Assembly: GCA_913055745.1 (NCBI GenBank)
Contig: CAJXJZ010000010.1
Span: 1-49,290, forward strand
Length of the DNA stretch: 49,290 nt
From: an uncultured bacterium
GTDB taxonomy: Bacteria > Hydrothermota > Hydrothermia > UBA1063 > CAJXJZ01
Direction of reading: 5' to 3'
The notes under the pieces are model-generated. The model saw only the letters and a program-made list of their open reading frames with translations, ran no database searches and was not told the origin of the DNA. How positions within the stretch are numbered: the stretch's first letter is position 1; each line of letters begins with the position of its first letter. The position numbers and the translations under genes are program-made. Shown piece by piece: positions 40,744-49,285 of this stretch.

Positions 40744-42006
40744 ATGCTATTCTTCTTTTTTATTGCCTTTTTGCGAGGTTGTATAATAGCGGACTCCAAT
40801 GGAGTATTTACCAATGGCTTTTCTCATCGTATTAATTGGGTTTATATAAAAGATTTAGGGCATTTCAATCTTAATTATTGTGATCTTGTAATTGTAAGTG
40901 ATAGCAAAAAGGATAGTAATATCCTTCTAAATTATGTTAAAAGAGGGGGGAATCTTTACATTGAAAGTCGTGAGTTTGGAAACTATGCTAAATTTACGGA
41001 GAATATGGCATATGTTGTGAGTACAACCTATACTCCAGATACAGTGTATGCGGAAGGCAGAGGTGTTTTTAATGGATTGAATGTAAAGATTTCTTATACT
41101 TTAAGGAACATTTTTGATATTGATACACAGAAGGTATGGGACTTCATCAGAATAAAAGGTGCACCCCTCATAGATGGCTCTATCGTCCTTTATGCTACCT
41201 CTCTTGCCAGAGGTAGTATCATTGTATCTTCGTTGCCTTTTATGCAGGATTCTTTGTATAGTAATTTAAGAAGAAGGATTGAGGGATATTTTTTCCCTGA
41301 TGTTTCCATAATAACCGATTCTATTACTCAGGAGCTAATAAGCATTGAGAGTAGTCTTTGGATGAGGGATAGCATGCTCTTAAGATACTATACAGGGGAT
41401 TTTCAGGGTATCCCTTCAGGAGGGCTTATCATTGTAAATACACCTCAACAAGTCGTTGCGAGTGATAGCACAACTGTATTTTATATGGGACCTTTTGTAT
41501 GCAATATGAGTCCTTTTTGTGATACGAACAGTTTATATTCTATGTTCTATATAATGGGAAAGGTATTCAAACTAAATAGTTTGTATAGTATTTCTATAAA
41601 AGATAGTGGTGATGATAAAATCTCATTTACAACGCCACAAGGCCTTTCAGTGGGATTTTTGTTAAAAAGAGAGAGGGTGGGTTTTTTGCCGTTTAGTCTT
41701 ACAGACATTGATACATCGGATATTGTAGGATTTATCATTGCATTGAAGAATTTTAAATATACCAGTGCAGAGGCCAAACAAAAACTTGAATACTTTAAGG
41801 GTGCATTGGAAGGTTATTTAAAAAATGTAAATAAAATTTCAGTTTTTACAATTGATGGACGTATCATTTATAAAAGTTTTGGCAATGGTAAGGTGTTTTA
41901 TGACTTTAAATCTTTACCATACGGTCATTATGTTATAAAATTAACTCTTAGTAATGGTAAAGATAGTTTAATGCTATTTGATAAACTGCAAGGAGATAAG
42001 GAATGA
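40744..42006 (+). CDS. secreted protein with Por-type sorting domain, unknown function
   Basis: A 420-residue exported protein (signal MLFFFFIAFLRGCIIA). The N-terminal ~200 residues (NYCDLVIVSDSKKDSN, LNYVKRGGNLYIESREFGNY) look like a DUF4350 or glutamine-amidotransferase-like Rossmann fold of the kind seen in proteins handling a text-like envelope cargo; no catalytic triad is evident. The last ~70 residues (KISVFTIDGRIIYKSF ... LPYGHYVIKLTL) are a sorting domain. Its TAGGATG start couples it to the cNMP protein, and its end overlaps the next gene by four bases. Confidence 0.6.
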   Translation: MLFFFFIAFLRGCIIADSNGVFTNGFSHRINWVYIKDLGHFNLNYCDLVIVSDSKKDSNILLNYVKRGGNLYIESREFGNYAKFTENMAYVVSTTYTPDTVYAEGRGVFNGLNVKISYTLRNIFDIDTQKVWDFIRIKGAPLIDGSIVLYATSLARGSIIVSSLPFMQDSLYSNLRRRIEGYFFPDVSIITDSITQELISIESSLWMRDSMLLRYYTGDFQGIPSGGLIIVNTPQQVVASDSTTVFYMGPFVCNMSPFCDTNSLYSMFYIMGKVFKLNSLYSISIKDSGDDKISFTTPQGLSVGFLLKRERVGFLPFSLTDIDTSDIVGFIIALKNFKYTSAEAKQKLEYFKGALEGYLKNVNKISVFTIDGRIIYKSFGNGKVFYDFKSLPYGHYVIKLTLSNGKDSLMLFDKLQGDKE

Positions 42007-43139
42007 AAAAGAAAGTTCTTATTGTTGATCCTGATAATAAATTACAGTTATTACTTTCCAATGCATTAAGGAATAATGGTTATCAGGTTTTGAACGCTGA
42101 AAATTTTCAAGAGGCTGATGATGCTATACATTACATGAATCCTGATGTTGTTATAATGGAACTTTTACTTCCTGATAGAAATGGTGTTGATCTTCTTGTT
42201 GACATAAAGCAAAATCAGCCTTCCACTCGCATAATCATATTCACTGATATTAAAGGCTTAACCATAGAACGGTCTGTGAAAAAGAAAGGAGCCGATGTCT
42301 TTATAAATAAAACAAGGTCCCCAGAGGAGGACATAAATAAGATTATTGAAACTATTGAAGAATTCTACAGACCGCGTCCAGAAAAAGCCAGCATGACAGA
42401 GGGATTTAAGGGAAACTTGGAAGGTGTTGATTTAAAAGATCTTGTTCAGGCATTTTCCTTAATGGGCAGAGATATAATAATCAAGATACGAGATGTTAAA
42501 ACCTTTAAGGAGGGCACGCTTTATTTTAGTGGAGGTGCTGTTGTTGATGCGAAAGCAGGTAATAAGAGGGGTGTTGATGCATTCAAAGAGGTTATGATGT
42601 GGGAAAATGGCATATTTGAGGTTGCATATCCTGATCCAAATGAACCTATGGAGACAACAATTGATGTTCCACTTGATGTTCTTTTACTTGATCTTGCAAG
42701 AGAGCAAGATGAGATGCTAAGTAAAACTGAAAAACCGCAGTTTACACCAAAAGAGGTTTTAAAGCACATAAGAGCGGAGATTCCGGGTTTTATAGGGGCA
42801 ATGATTTTTGATTATGAGGAGGGTGCTCCCCTTGAGACAGAAACAATTCTTGAAGGTAAAACATTTCATGCATCTGCTACGCTATATGGTGGCATTTTAA
42901 AATCTGCTATGGAAGCCATGGAGGTTGTAACACAAGGTAATGAGAAATCAAAAGATTTTATAGATATGATTATAACGGATAAGTATGACCATGTAATAAT
43001 GGTGCCTTTACATGTGGACTCTTATGCCGTTTTTCTACTTGTCAATTTTGATACCAATGCTCATGAGGCACTGAATGTGATCAAAAGATACATACCAGTG
43101 CTTGTTGAGTTGTACAAAGAGGAAAAAACAAGTATGTGA
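42003..43139 (+). CDS. receiver-DUF4388 (PATAN)-roadblock/LC7-like signalling protein with Asp-to-Glu receiver
   Basis: A 378-residue cytoplasmic protein. Receiver domain (~1-120): acidic residues D9 and D11, a T in IIIFTD and K in INKT are kept, but the phospho-acceptor Asp is E53 (VVIMELLLPD). DUF4388 (~130-240): FKGNLEGVDLKDLVQAF, GTLYFSGGAVVDA, AFKEVMMWENGIFEV. Roadblock/LC7-like domain (~255-370): IPGFIGAMIFDYEEGAP, YDHVIMVPLHVDSYAVFLLV. Roadblock domains often regulate small GTPases. Glu may mimic the phosphorylated state. The ATGA overlap links it to the upstream gene. Confidence 0.85.
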   Translation: MKKKVLIVDPDNKLQLLLSNALRNNGYQVLNAENFQEADDAIHYMNPDVVIMELLLPDRNGVDLLVDIKQNQPSTRIIIFTDIKGLTIERSVKKKGADVFINKTRSPEEDINKIIETIEEFYRPRPEKASMTEGFKGNLEGVDLKDLVQAFSLMGRDIIIKIRDVKTFKEGTLYFSGGAVVDAKAGNKRGVDAFKEVMMWENGIFEVAYPDPNEPMETTIDVPLDVLLLDLAREQDEMLSKTEKPQFTPKEVLKHIRAEIPGFIGAMIFDYEEGAPLETETILEGKTFHASATLYGGILKSAMEAMEVVTQGNEKSKDFIDMIITDKYDHVIMVPLHVDSYAVFLLVNFDTNAHEALNVIKRYIPVLVELYKEEKTSM

Positions 43140-44605
43140 TCAGTTTATTTACGCTATTGAACATATCTTTGTTTTTCAATTCTTCCTTTTCTTCGTACAG
43201 GACATATTATTTTGAGAGCGTAGAGGGAGCATTGTCAAACTCACTTTTTACAAAAAACTTTATAGAACTTGAAAACAACATGAATACTCAAAAAAGAAGA
43301 AGATATTTCTTCTCCATGTTTTCTCTTATGGCACCGATGAATACCCGGATAAAAACCACATTTGATGAAAACTTTGAAAATGATGCTAAAACAAGAGGAG
43401 GCAAAGTAGAAAGCCTCTTTCATTTAAAGAATTTTTTATTAAAAACCTATGTAGAAGCAAGAGAATACAGGACTGATAGCACAGTTTGCAATCCTGGTTA
43501 TGGGCTAATATCAAGATACAATTTTCTTATAAGCAATATAACGAATTATTTGCATGGTGAATATAAAAGATTTGGTAAATATCACAACGAGGTAGCAGAA
43601 TACTCACTAAGGCCTATGAAAAAAGTTAGTTTGGATTATAGTTTTATGGCGAGTGTAAAAAAGCAAAGTATCCCTTATGGACTTTTTTCGCAGGATAGAA
43701 GGACTTATGCACAAACTAATGGGTCATTATTTTACAAAAAAGAGGAGGGCAAGGTCTCTTTATCATTGAATTTTAAGCATGTAAGAAGTGAGAAAGTGGC
43801 GAGTATGAACTTTGAGAACTTTCAAGGTGAGGTGGGTTGGCATTATATGCCATATAATAAGATAGACCTTTTAGGTCATGCGAAGTATATATCAAAACAT
43901 TTTTTAGAAGGCGGTAGTGAAAGAATAAGGGATTATGGTGCATCATTTAATATGGGCATGGGATATGTTTCTACCTTAATGGGTATATGGATGAAAAGGT
44001 TTGATTATACAGGGCTTGCTCCCTTAGATAGGGATGAACGTTCAATCGTTTTTAATATATTAGTTGGCTCTTATAATCTATCTTTTGAAGATATAGATGT
44101 AAATTATATCCGCACGCCCTATGTATCAAATTCAAGGAGGATGAGAAAATTTATGATTTCTGGAAAAGAACGCGTATACTGTATACCTAATTTCCGTTTA
44201 GAATACCAAGGAAATCTTTTTGCAAGTATATTCACGCCCATATATACAGACAAGAGGGGGTTTTATGAGCGATACTGGGAAAATAATTTTTATGCCATGG
44301 CAAAAGACAGCGTATTCTGGATGCGCTTTTCTATAAAATACAAAGAGGTAAGCGAATTTAAGCAAGATTCATTGTATTCCCCAGAGGATGATATTGAGTA
44401 TATGCCAGAGATGTCTATAAGGTTTTTTTCTAAAAGGCATGTAAGAGGTTTTATCAACCAATATGCAAGTATTTCTCAAAAAAATGGAATAAGAGAGTGG
44501 CGCCTTGGAGCAAAGATTAATACAACACGGTATGAGCTTGAGTTTGGAACAGGCGAGATTTATGAAAAAAAGAATATATACATGGAGTTTTCTGGATGGA
44601 TATAA
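43136..44605 (+). CDS. exported beta-barrel-like protein, unknown function
   Basis: A 489-residue protein with a signal peptide (MISLFTLLNISLFFNSSFSS) and long alternating amphipathic strands through to the end (LDYSFMASVKKQSI, VSLSLNFKHVRSEKV, NIYMEFSGWI), typical of an outer-membrane barrel ending in an aromatic-rich strand. No family recognised. The start is a GTG overlapping the previous stop (GTGA); the end overlaps the DUF58 gene by ten bases. Confidence 0.55.
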   Translation: MISLFTLLNISLFFNSSFSSYRTYYFESVEGALSNSLFTKNFIELENNMNTQKRRRYFFSMFSLMAPMNTRIKTTFDENFENDAKTRGGKVESLFHLKNFLLKTYVEAREYRTDSTVCNPGYGLISRYNFLISNITNYLHGEYKRFGKYHNEVAEYSLRPMKKVSLDYSFMASVKKQSIPYGLFSQDRRTYAQTNGSLFYKKEEGKVSLSLNFKHVRSEKVASMNFENFQGEVGWHYMPYNKIDLLGHAKYISKHFLEGGSERIRDYGASFNMGMGYVSTLMGIWMKRFDYTGLAPLDRDERSIVFNILVGSYNLSFEDIDVNYIRTPYVSNSRRMRKFMISGKERVYCIPNFRLEYQGNLFASIFTPIYTDKRGFYERYWENNFYAMAKDSVFWMRFSIKYKEVSEFKQDSLYSPEDDIEYMPEMSIRFFSKRHVRGFINQYASISQKNGIREWRLGAKINTTRYELEFGTGEIYEKKNIYMEFSGWI

Positions 44606-45438
44606 GTTCCTTTGCACAAAAATATGGGAGTCTTTTTATAAAGAGTAAGTTCCTTGTTGATGGATTGTATCAGGGAAGACATAGAAGTATCACACCCGGA
44701 TACTCTGTTGAATTTACAGAACACCGCCCATATGAGGCAGGGGATGACTTACGGTTTGTTGATTGGAAGGTTTATGCCAGGACAGACAGGTTTATGGTAA
44801 AGAAGTTCACTGAGGAGACAGAGATGGATGTGTATGTTTTCCTTGATACAAGTGGCTCTATGGGTTTTGAAAAAAAATTTCACAATGCCATTTTAACCAC
44901 AGGTGCACTAATTTATCTTTTTCACACCCAGAAAGATAGGGTATCTTTGTATTCTACATCAGGGTATTTCATGCCCCCTACAAGAAAAAGGGATGATATA
45001 AGAGAAATCTTTAGATACCTTGAACATATTACGCCTTTTGGCACTTTCAATCCCAAAGAGTGTTTTAGTGATTTTTCCTTGAGAATAAAAAAGCGGGGAT
45101 TTGTTATTTTGGTATCTGATTTTCTTTATGATGTCTCATATATAGAACAGTTTTTAAGGTTTATGCAAAAAAAGCACAGGCAAGTAGTGGGATTTATGAT
45201 ACTCTCCTCCAAGGAAGAGACCTTTCCATTTAAAGGTGGTGCAATATTCAAAGGGATGGAAGAGAAGGAGAAAATTGAACTAAATGCCGATATAGAAAGA
45301 AGAAGGTATTTAAAAGCATTAAAAGAGCATAAAAAGACACTTTCTCATTACTTTAAAACCAATGGAGGGCATCTCATTTTCATAAATGATGATAGGGTAG
45401 AGGAGGGTCTATCCAGATTTATAGGGGGTGTTGCATGA
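44596..45438 (+). CDS. DUF58/vWA-type protein
   Basis: A 280-residue DUF58 protein: GRHRSITPGYSVEFTEHRPYEAGDDLRFVDWK is the hallmark block, followed by a von Willebrand A domain with a MIDAS-type DTSGSMGF. DUF58 proteins usually accompany a MoxR ATPase and Bat proteins; here the BatA-like partner follows (ATGA overlap) but no MoxR is seen. The possible role is envelope assembly or metalloprotein maturation. Confidence 0.9.
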   Translation: MDISSFAQKYGSLFIKSKFLVDGLYQGRHRSITPGYSVEFTEHRPYEAGDDLRFVDWKVYARTDRFMVKKFTEETEMDVYVFLDTSGSMGFEKKFHNAILTTGALIYLFHTQKDRVSLYSTSGYFMPPTRKRDDIREIFRYLEHITPFGTFNPKECFSDFSLRIKKRGFVILVSDFLYDVSYIEQFLRFMQKKHRQVVGFMILSSKEETFPFKGGAIFKGMEEKEKIELNADIERRRYLKALKEHKKTLSHYFKTNGGHLIFINDDRVEEGLSRFIGGVA

Positions 45439-46799
45439 GTTTTTTATCCCCTTATTTTTTATTACTTTTGCCTCTTGCAGGCTTACCCCTTTTGTTATTC
45501 ATAGGCCTTAAGGGCAAAAGAAAACTGGTCGTTTTTTCTACCATTTATCTTTTAAAAAGAGAAGAATTTAAGGATGAGAGGGTAAGACAGAAACTCAGGA
45601 TGTGGTTAATCATAATCTTAAGGGTCCTTATGCTCTTAAGCATTATACTTCTTCTTTCAAGGCCAAGGTATTTTGGGAATAAATGGCATAATGCGTATTT
45701 TGATGCATCCATTTCCATGAAAGGTAAATCTTCAAAAAAGGCACTCGTTAAATTATTAAATATATTTGGCAAAGACAGGGTATCAATAATCAATACCCAA
45801 CGCGGTCACTTGTTTAAGAGTGATACATCAGAGGTTCCAGAAATAGGTGAAAACGATGTATTTTATACAGATGGTAGGGTTCCTTATTTGCCGCCTTGCA
45901 AATTGATGTGCGCTAAGTTTCATAAAAAAGATGCATGGATTTTTGCTGATAGTATAAAAGGGAATAGGTTCTTTTTGAATATAAATCTTCCAGAGGATGC
46001 CTTTTTAAAGGTGTATAATCTAAAAGGCATTATAGATTCACAGCTTATAAGTTCCAACACAAAGCACTATATTTATACAGCCAAAAACAATGAAAAATAT
46101 ATCTGGTTTTACATAGACTACAAAGACCATCTAATGGACAACAATTACTATTTCCATGTCTTTTCAGATAATAGCATAGGTGTAAGGTTAATACACAGTA
46201 CGCCCATACTTTCTACCTTTTTCTCCACATATCCCTTTTATATGGACAGTTTATCTACAAACTGTGTGAGCATTGATACCCCAGATCCTTATTGTGAAAA
46301 TCAAGTGGTATTTTTCAAAAACAAGGACATGACATCTTATATAAGTTCATCTAAAAAGGTTCCCTTTGGAAGATGGCATGGTTATATGATACATTCTGGA
46401 CTAAAAACACTACTTTTATTTAATTTTTACCCCTATGACACCTCTTCACAGTTCTATGACATTGCCTTTTTAAAATCCCTCTCTCGCACATTAAAACACA
46501 TGTTTGGAGAAGATAGACTGAGAAAAAACATGTATATCCGTGATATAGACCCTGAAAAGTGCACAGGTCCAATTGGCAAAAGACCAGGTATAATTACAGG
46601 GTTTTATGTTTGCCAGGATGATACTGTGAGCGTAAATGTAAACAAGGTTGAGTACATAAGTTCTTCATTGTGTGATAACAAAACAATACATAAGTATTCC
46701 TTTTCAGACCTTTCCTCCATAATGAGCATTAAAAGGTTTCTAATTTATTTCCTGGTTCTACTTTTTATCCTTGAGACCCTTTTGGTTTATTTTCTTTAA
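45435..46799 (+). CDS. BatA-type membrane protein (aerotolerance-family N-terminus with vWA-like domain)
   Basis: A 454-residue protein. N-terminus: LSPYFLLLLPLAGLPLLLF transmembrane helix, KLVVFSTIYLLKREEF and WLIIILRVLMLLSIILLLSRPRYF, the BatA N-terminal signature. A vWA-like segment follows with DASISMKG. A C-terminal transmembrane helix (FLIYFLVLLFILETLLVYF) ends it. The 3' end overlaps the convergent glycosyltransferase by 42 bases. Confidence 0.8.
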   Translation: MSFLSPYFLLLLPLAGLPLLLFIGLKGKRKLVVFSTIYLLKREEFKDERVRQKLRMWLIIILRVLMLLSIILLLSRPRYFGNKWHNAYFDASISMKGKSSKKALVKLLNIFGKDRVSIINTQRGHLFKSDTSEVPEIGENDVFYTDGRVPYLPPCKLMCAKFHKKDAWIFADSIKGNRFFLNINLPEDAFLKVYNLKGIIDSQLISSNTKHYIYTAKNNEKYIWFYIDYKDHLMDNNYYFHVFSDNSIGVRLIHSTPILSTFFSTYPFYMDSLSTNCVSIDTPDPYCENQVVFFKNKDMTSYISSSKKVPFGRWHGYMIHSGLKTLLLFNFYPYDTSSQFYDIAFLKSLSRTLKHMFGEDRLRKNMYIRDIDPEKCTGPIGKRPGIITGFYVCQDDTVSVNVNKVEYISSSLCDNKTIHKYSFSDLSSIMSIKRFLIYFLVLLFILETLLVYFL

Positions 46800-47732
46800 T
46801 ATTGTTTCTATATATTTCATTACTGCTCTGACATCTATTTTTTTCATACATTCCTTAGTTTTAAAAGGGCACTCTCTCTTAAAACAAGGTGCGCATGAGG
46901 TAGGATACCAAAGCGTAAAAGAACCCGGTCCCAAGGGCTTTGTCCATGTAGGAGATGTGGGACCAAAAATAGTCAGAGTAGGATGTCCCATACTTGCTGA
47001 CAAATGAGCAAGACCCGAGTCATTACCTATGAGTAAAAGAGATTGTTGAATTATACATGCCGCTTCCATAAGATCGGTTTTCCCGGCCATTGGAATAATG
47101 CATTCTGGTAGTTTTTTATCTTTAAGTCTTGGTAAGTCTTTTCTGGCAGCCAAAAGAACAGTAGGAACATTGTATATTATGGATAACTTTGAGGCAAGTT
47201 CAACATAATTTTCAAAAAACCATTCCTTCGCACTTCCGAATGCAGCAAATGGTGCTATTGCAAAATATTTCTCAGGTAGATCAAAACGCTTTATATGAGT
47301 GCATGAGGGCTTAAAATAAACAGAAGGGATAGATGGTTTAATACCCATTTCCTCTAAAAGCAAAAACTGGGTATAAATGGTGTGCCGTTTTTTCCAGTAA
47401 GATGGTATTTTTATCCTTTTAGTAAGGAACATATCCCTTTTTTCAAAGGAAAAACCTATCCTTTCTTTTGGGTTTGCAATATACATAAAAAACGCTGAAG
47501 AAAAGGATAAAGGAACAACAAGCCCCAGGTCAAACCTTTCCCTTCTAAGTTCTAAAGACCTAAGAAGAAGTTCCTTTTTGTTTTTAAATGTAAGATGCGG
47601 AAAATCATAAAAAACATCTTTTAAGTTATCCTTGCATAAAACAGTAATTTGATGGTCCTTAATGTTATAAAGAAGAATGCGTGATACTACAGCATCACCA
47701 AGCCAATTAGGTGCTCTGAAAAGTATTTTCAA
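46758..47732 (-). CDS. glycosyltransferase family 9 (heptosyltransferase/WaaF-like)
   Basis: A 324-residue enzyme of the ADP-heptose:LPS heptosyltransferase class: MKILFRAPNWLGDAVVS at the start and GNDSGLAHLSASMGHPTLTIFGPTSPTWTKP near the end, the nucleotide-sugar site. It acts on lipid A core or another glycolipid at the inner membrane. It ends with CxxxCPF and a KKIN... tail, typical of WaaF-type members (CAPCFKRECPFKTKECM). The ATGA overlap links it to the transglutaminase upstream. Confidence 0.9.
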   Translation of the reverse strand: MKILFRAPNWLGDAVVSRILLYNIKDHQITVLCKDNLKDVFYDFPHLTFKNKKELLLRSLELRRERFDLGLVVPLSFSSAFFMYIANPKERIGFSFEKRDMFLTKRIKIPSYWKKRHTIYTQFLLLEEMGIKPSIPSVYFKPSCTHIKRFDLPEKYFAIAPFAAFGSAKEWFFENYVELASKLSIIYNVPTVLLAARKDLPRLKDKKLPECIIPMAGKTDLMEAACIIQQSLLLIGNDSGLAHLSASMGHPTLTIFGPTSPTWTKPLGPGSFTLWYPTSCAPCFKRECPFKTKECMKKIDVRAVMKYIETILKKINQKGLKDKK

Positions 47733-49060
47733 TACTGCTTTAAAATAGAGATTTTCAGCCTACCTACGATACTAATTATATCACTCTGTTTATCAATCCC
47801 GCCTCTTTTAAGCATTATATGACCAATGCTCGCAGGAAACTCGTGGAAAATAGGGTCAACAAAGTACCACCTGTTCCCAAGATAAACAGCATCCCACGCA
47901 TGATAGTAATAGGCACCATCTTGATAAATAAGCCCAACTGTAATCTCTGTAGGAATACCAGCGGCTCTTGCTAATGCCCCAAATAAAACAGAGTGTTCAT
48001 TACAGTCCCCTTTCTTCATATGCAATACATCAAGGGCAGAAGGAAGTGAAACAACAGGCTCTTTTTTAAGATAATCATAGACAAAATCAAGGATTTTTTG
48101 CACCTTTTCTCTGTCATTTTCAGCATTCTGTGTAATGCTCTCTGCAAGTTGTTTTATTTCAGGGTTATCTGTCTGCATAAACGGTGTAGGGTTAAGATAT
48201 GTTTTTATTGAATCAGGTATTTTACCAACATATTCGGGAATAGACTTGGGTATGCTTATCTCAACAACTGCCATTCTCTTATTTCTTGAAAGTACCTTTT
48301 GATAAGAGAAGTTGAGTTCTGTTTCAGCATCAATCCCCAGAATTTTAAATTTAAGATAATGAGCGTTTAAATGAAGTCTCTTATCTGGCTTGACCTTGAA
48401 AAAGTTGAGCAGAGCAAAAGGGTTATTGTTTAATTTAAGTGCCTCTTCCTGTGTTGTCTCCTTTGTAATGAGTCCCATTGGACCTCTATCTTCTATTTTG
48501 CCATTTTTAAAGGTAATTTTTGATTGGTAATTACCATATTTGAAGATAAAAGCATCATTTCCCTGTTTCGTTATAGATGCCTTTTCTAAGGACATAGTGG
48601 ATGGGTCAAATACCATAATATCCTGTGATGATTTTAATATCCCTTCCTTTAGCATAACATACACACAGGACGATAGAATAACCCTGTTTTTGCCCTTAAA
48701 ATATGCCTTGCGCCCCTTTGTTGTGCCTGTTGAAAAATGAACTATTAGAGAGTCTTTTTTTACCTCCCCTGTGCCATTAACATGCTGTTCAGGTGTTTTT
48801 AATGAAAAATCAAGTCTTTTTAGGGAGAAATTGCGATTGAATGTGGCATCATCTGTGAGTTTTACCCGTTTTGTACTCCCAAGCATGTTTATTTCCATGA
48901 AGGATAGGTCCTTTATGTGTACAATTTTTGGGTCTATCTCGTAATTTAACACATTATAACCTATTTTATTATTTTTTATCAGAATATCAAACCATAGGGT
49001 GTGAGCCTTATACCTGTTTGAAGCAAGGGATATTACAAAAAATAAGATTGCCTTGAGCAT
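47729..49060 (-). CDS. exported transglutaminase-like protein
   Basis: A 443-residue protein with a signal peptide (MLKAILFFVISLASNRYKA) and a C-terminal transglutaminase-like domain. The catalytic triad is visible: C353 in MKKGDCNEHSVLF, H387 in YYYHAWDAVYL and D402 in YFVDPIFHEFP. The N-terminal ~300 residues are beta-rich and unassigned. The family includes peptidases and amide-forming enzymes; the reaction is not known. AAAAGGAGG precedes the ATG, about 20 bases after the tRNA-Thr gene, so read-through from the tRNA promoter is possible. Confidence 0.85.
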   Translation of the reverse strand: MLKAILFFVISLASNRYKAHTLWFDILIKNNKIGYNVLNYEIDPKIVHIKDLSFMEINMLGSTKRVKLTDDATFNRNFSLKRLDFSLKTPEQHVNGTGEVKKDSLIVHFSTGTTKGRKAYFKGKNRVILSSCVYVMLKEGILKSSQDIMVFDPSTMSLEKASITKQGNDAFIFKYGNYQSKITFKNGKIEDRGPMGLITKETTQEEALKLNNNPFALLNFFKVKPDKRLHLNAHYLKFKILGIDAETELNFSYQKVLSRNKRMAVVEISIPKSIPEYVGKIPDSIKTYLNPTPFMQTDNPEIKQLAESITQNAENDREKVQKILDFVYDYLKKEPVVSLPSALDVLHMKKGDCNEHSVLFGALARAAGIPTEITVGLIYQDGAYYYHAWDAVYLGNRWYFVDPIFHEFPASIGHIMLKRGGIDKQSDIISIVGRLKISILKQY

Positions 49061-49081
49061 GATGCCTCCTTTTATGTTAAA

Positions 49082-49155
<74 letters not shown>

Positions 49156-49160
49156 CTTTA

Positions 49161-49245
49161 TGGCGGAGGGTGAGGGACTCGAACCCCCAAGGGCAGAGCC
49201 CGCCGGATTTCAAATCCGGTGCCTTACCAATTAGGCTAACCCTCC
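49161..49245 (-). tRNA. tRNA-Ser (anticodon TGA), CCA encoded
   Basis: On the minus strand: acceptor GGAGGGT/ACCCTCC, anticodon stem CCGGA/TCCGG around TTTGAAA (anticodon TGA), a long variable arm with GGGC/GCCC pairing and a T-arm with TTCGAGT. The discriminator is G, followed by an encoded CCA, unlike tRNA-Leu and tRNA-Thr here. Class II, as expected for Ser. Confidence 0.95.
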
Positions 49246-49256
49246 GTTAGTATAAA

Positions 49257-49285
49257 ATTATAAACAATGATATGCGATTGTTCAA
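49257..49285 (-). promoter_or_regulatory. promoter for the tRNA-Ser/tRNA-Thr unit
   Basis: On the minus strand, TTGAAC (49280-49285), 17 bases, TATAAT (49257-49262). It lies 11 bases upstream of the tRNA-Ser 5' end. Confidence 0.75.
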
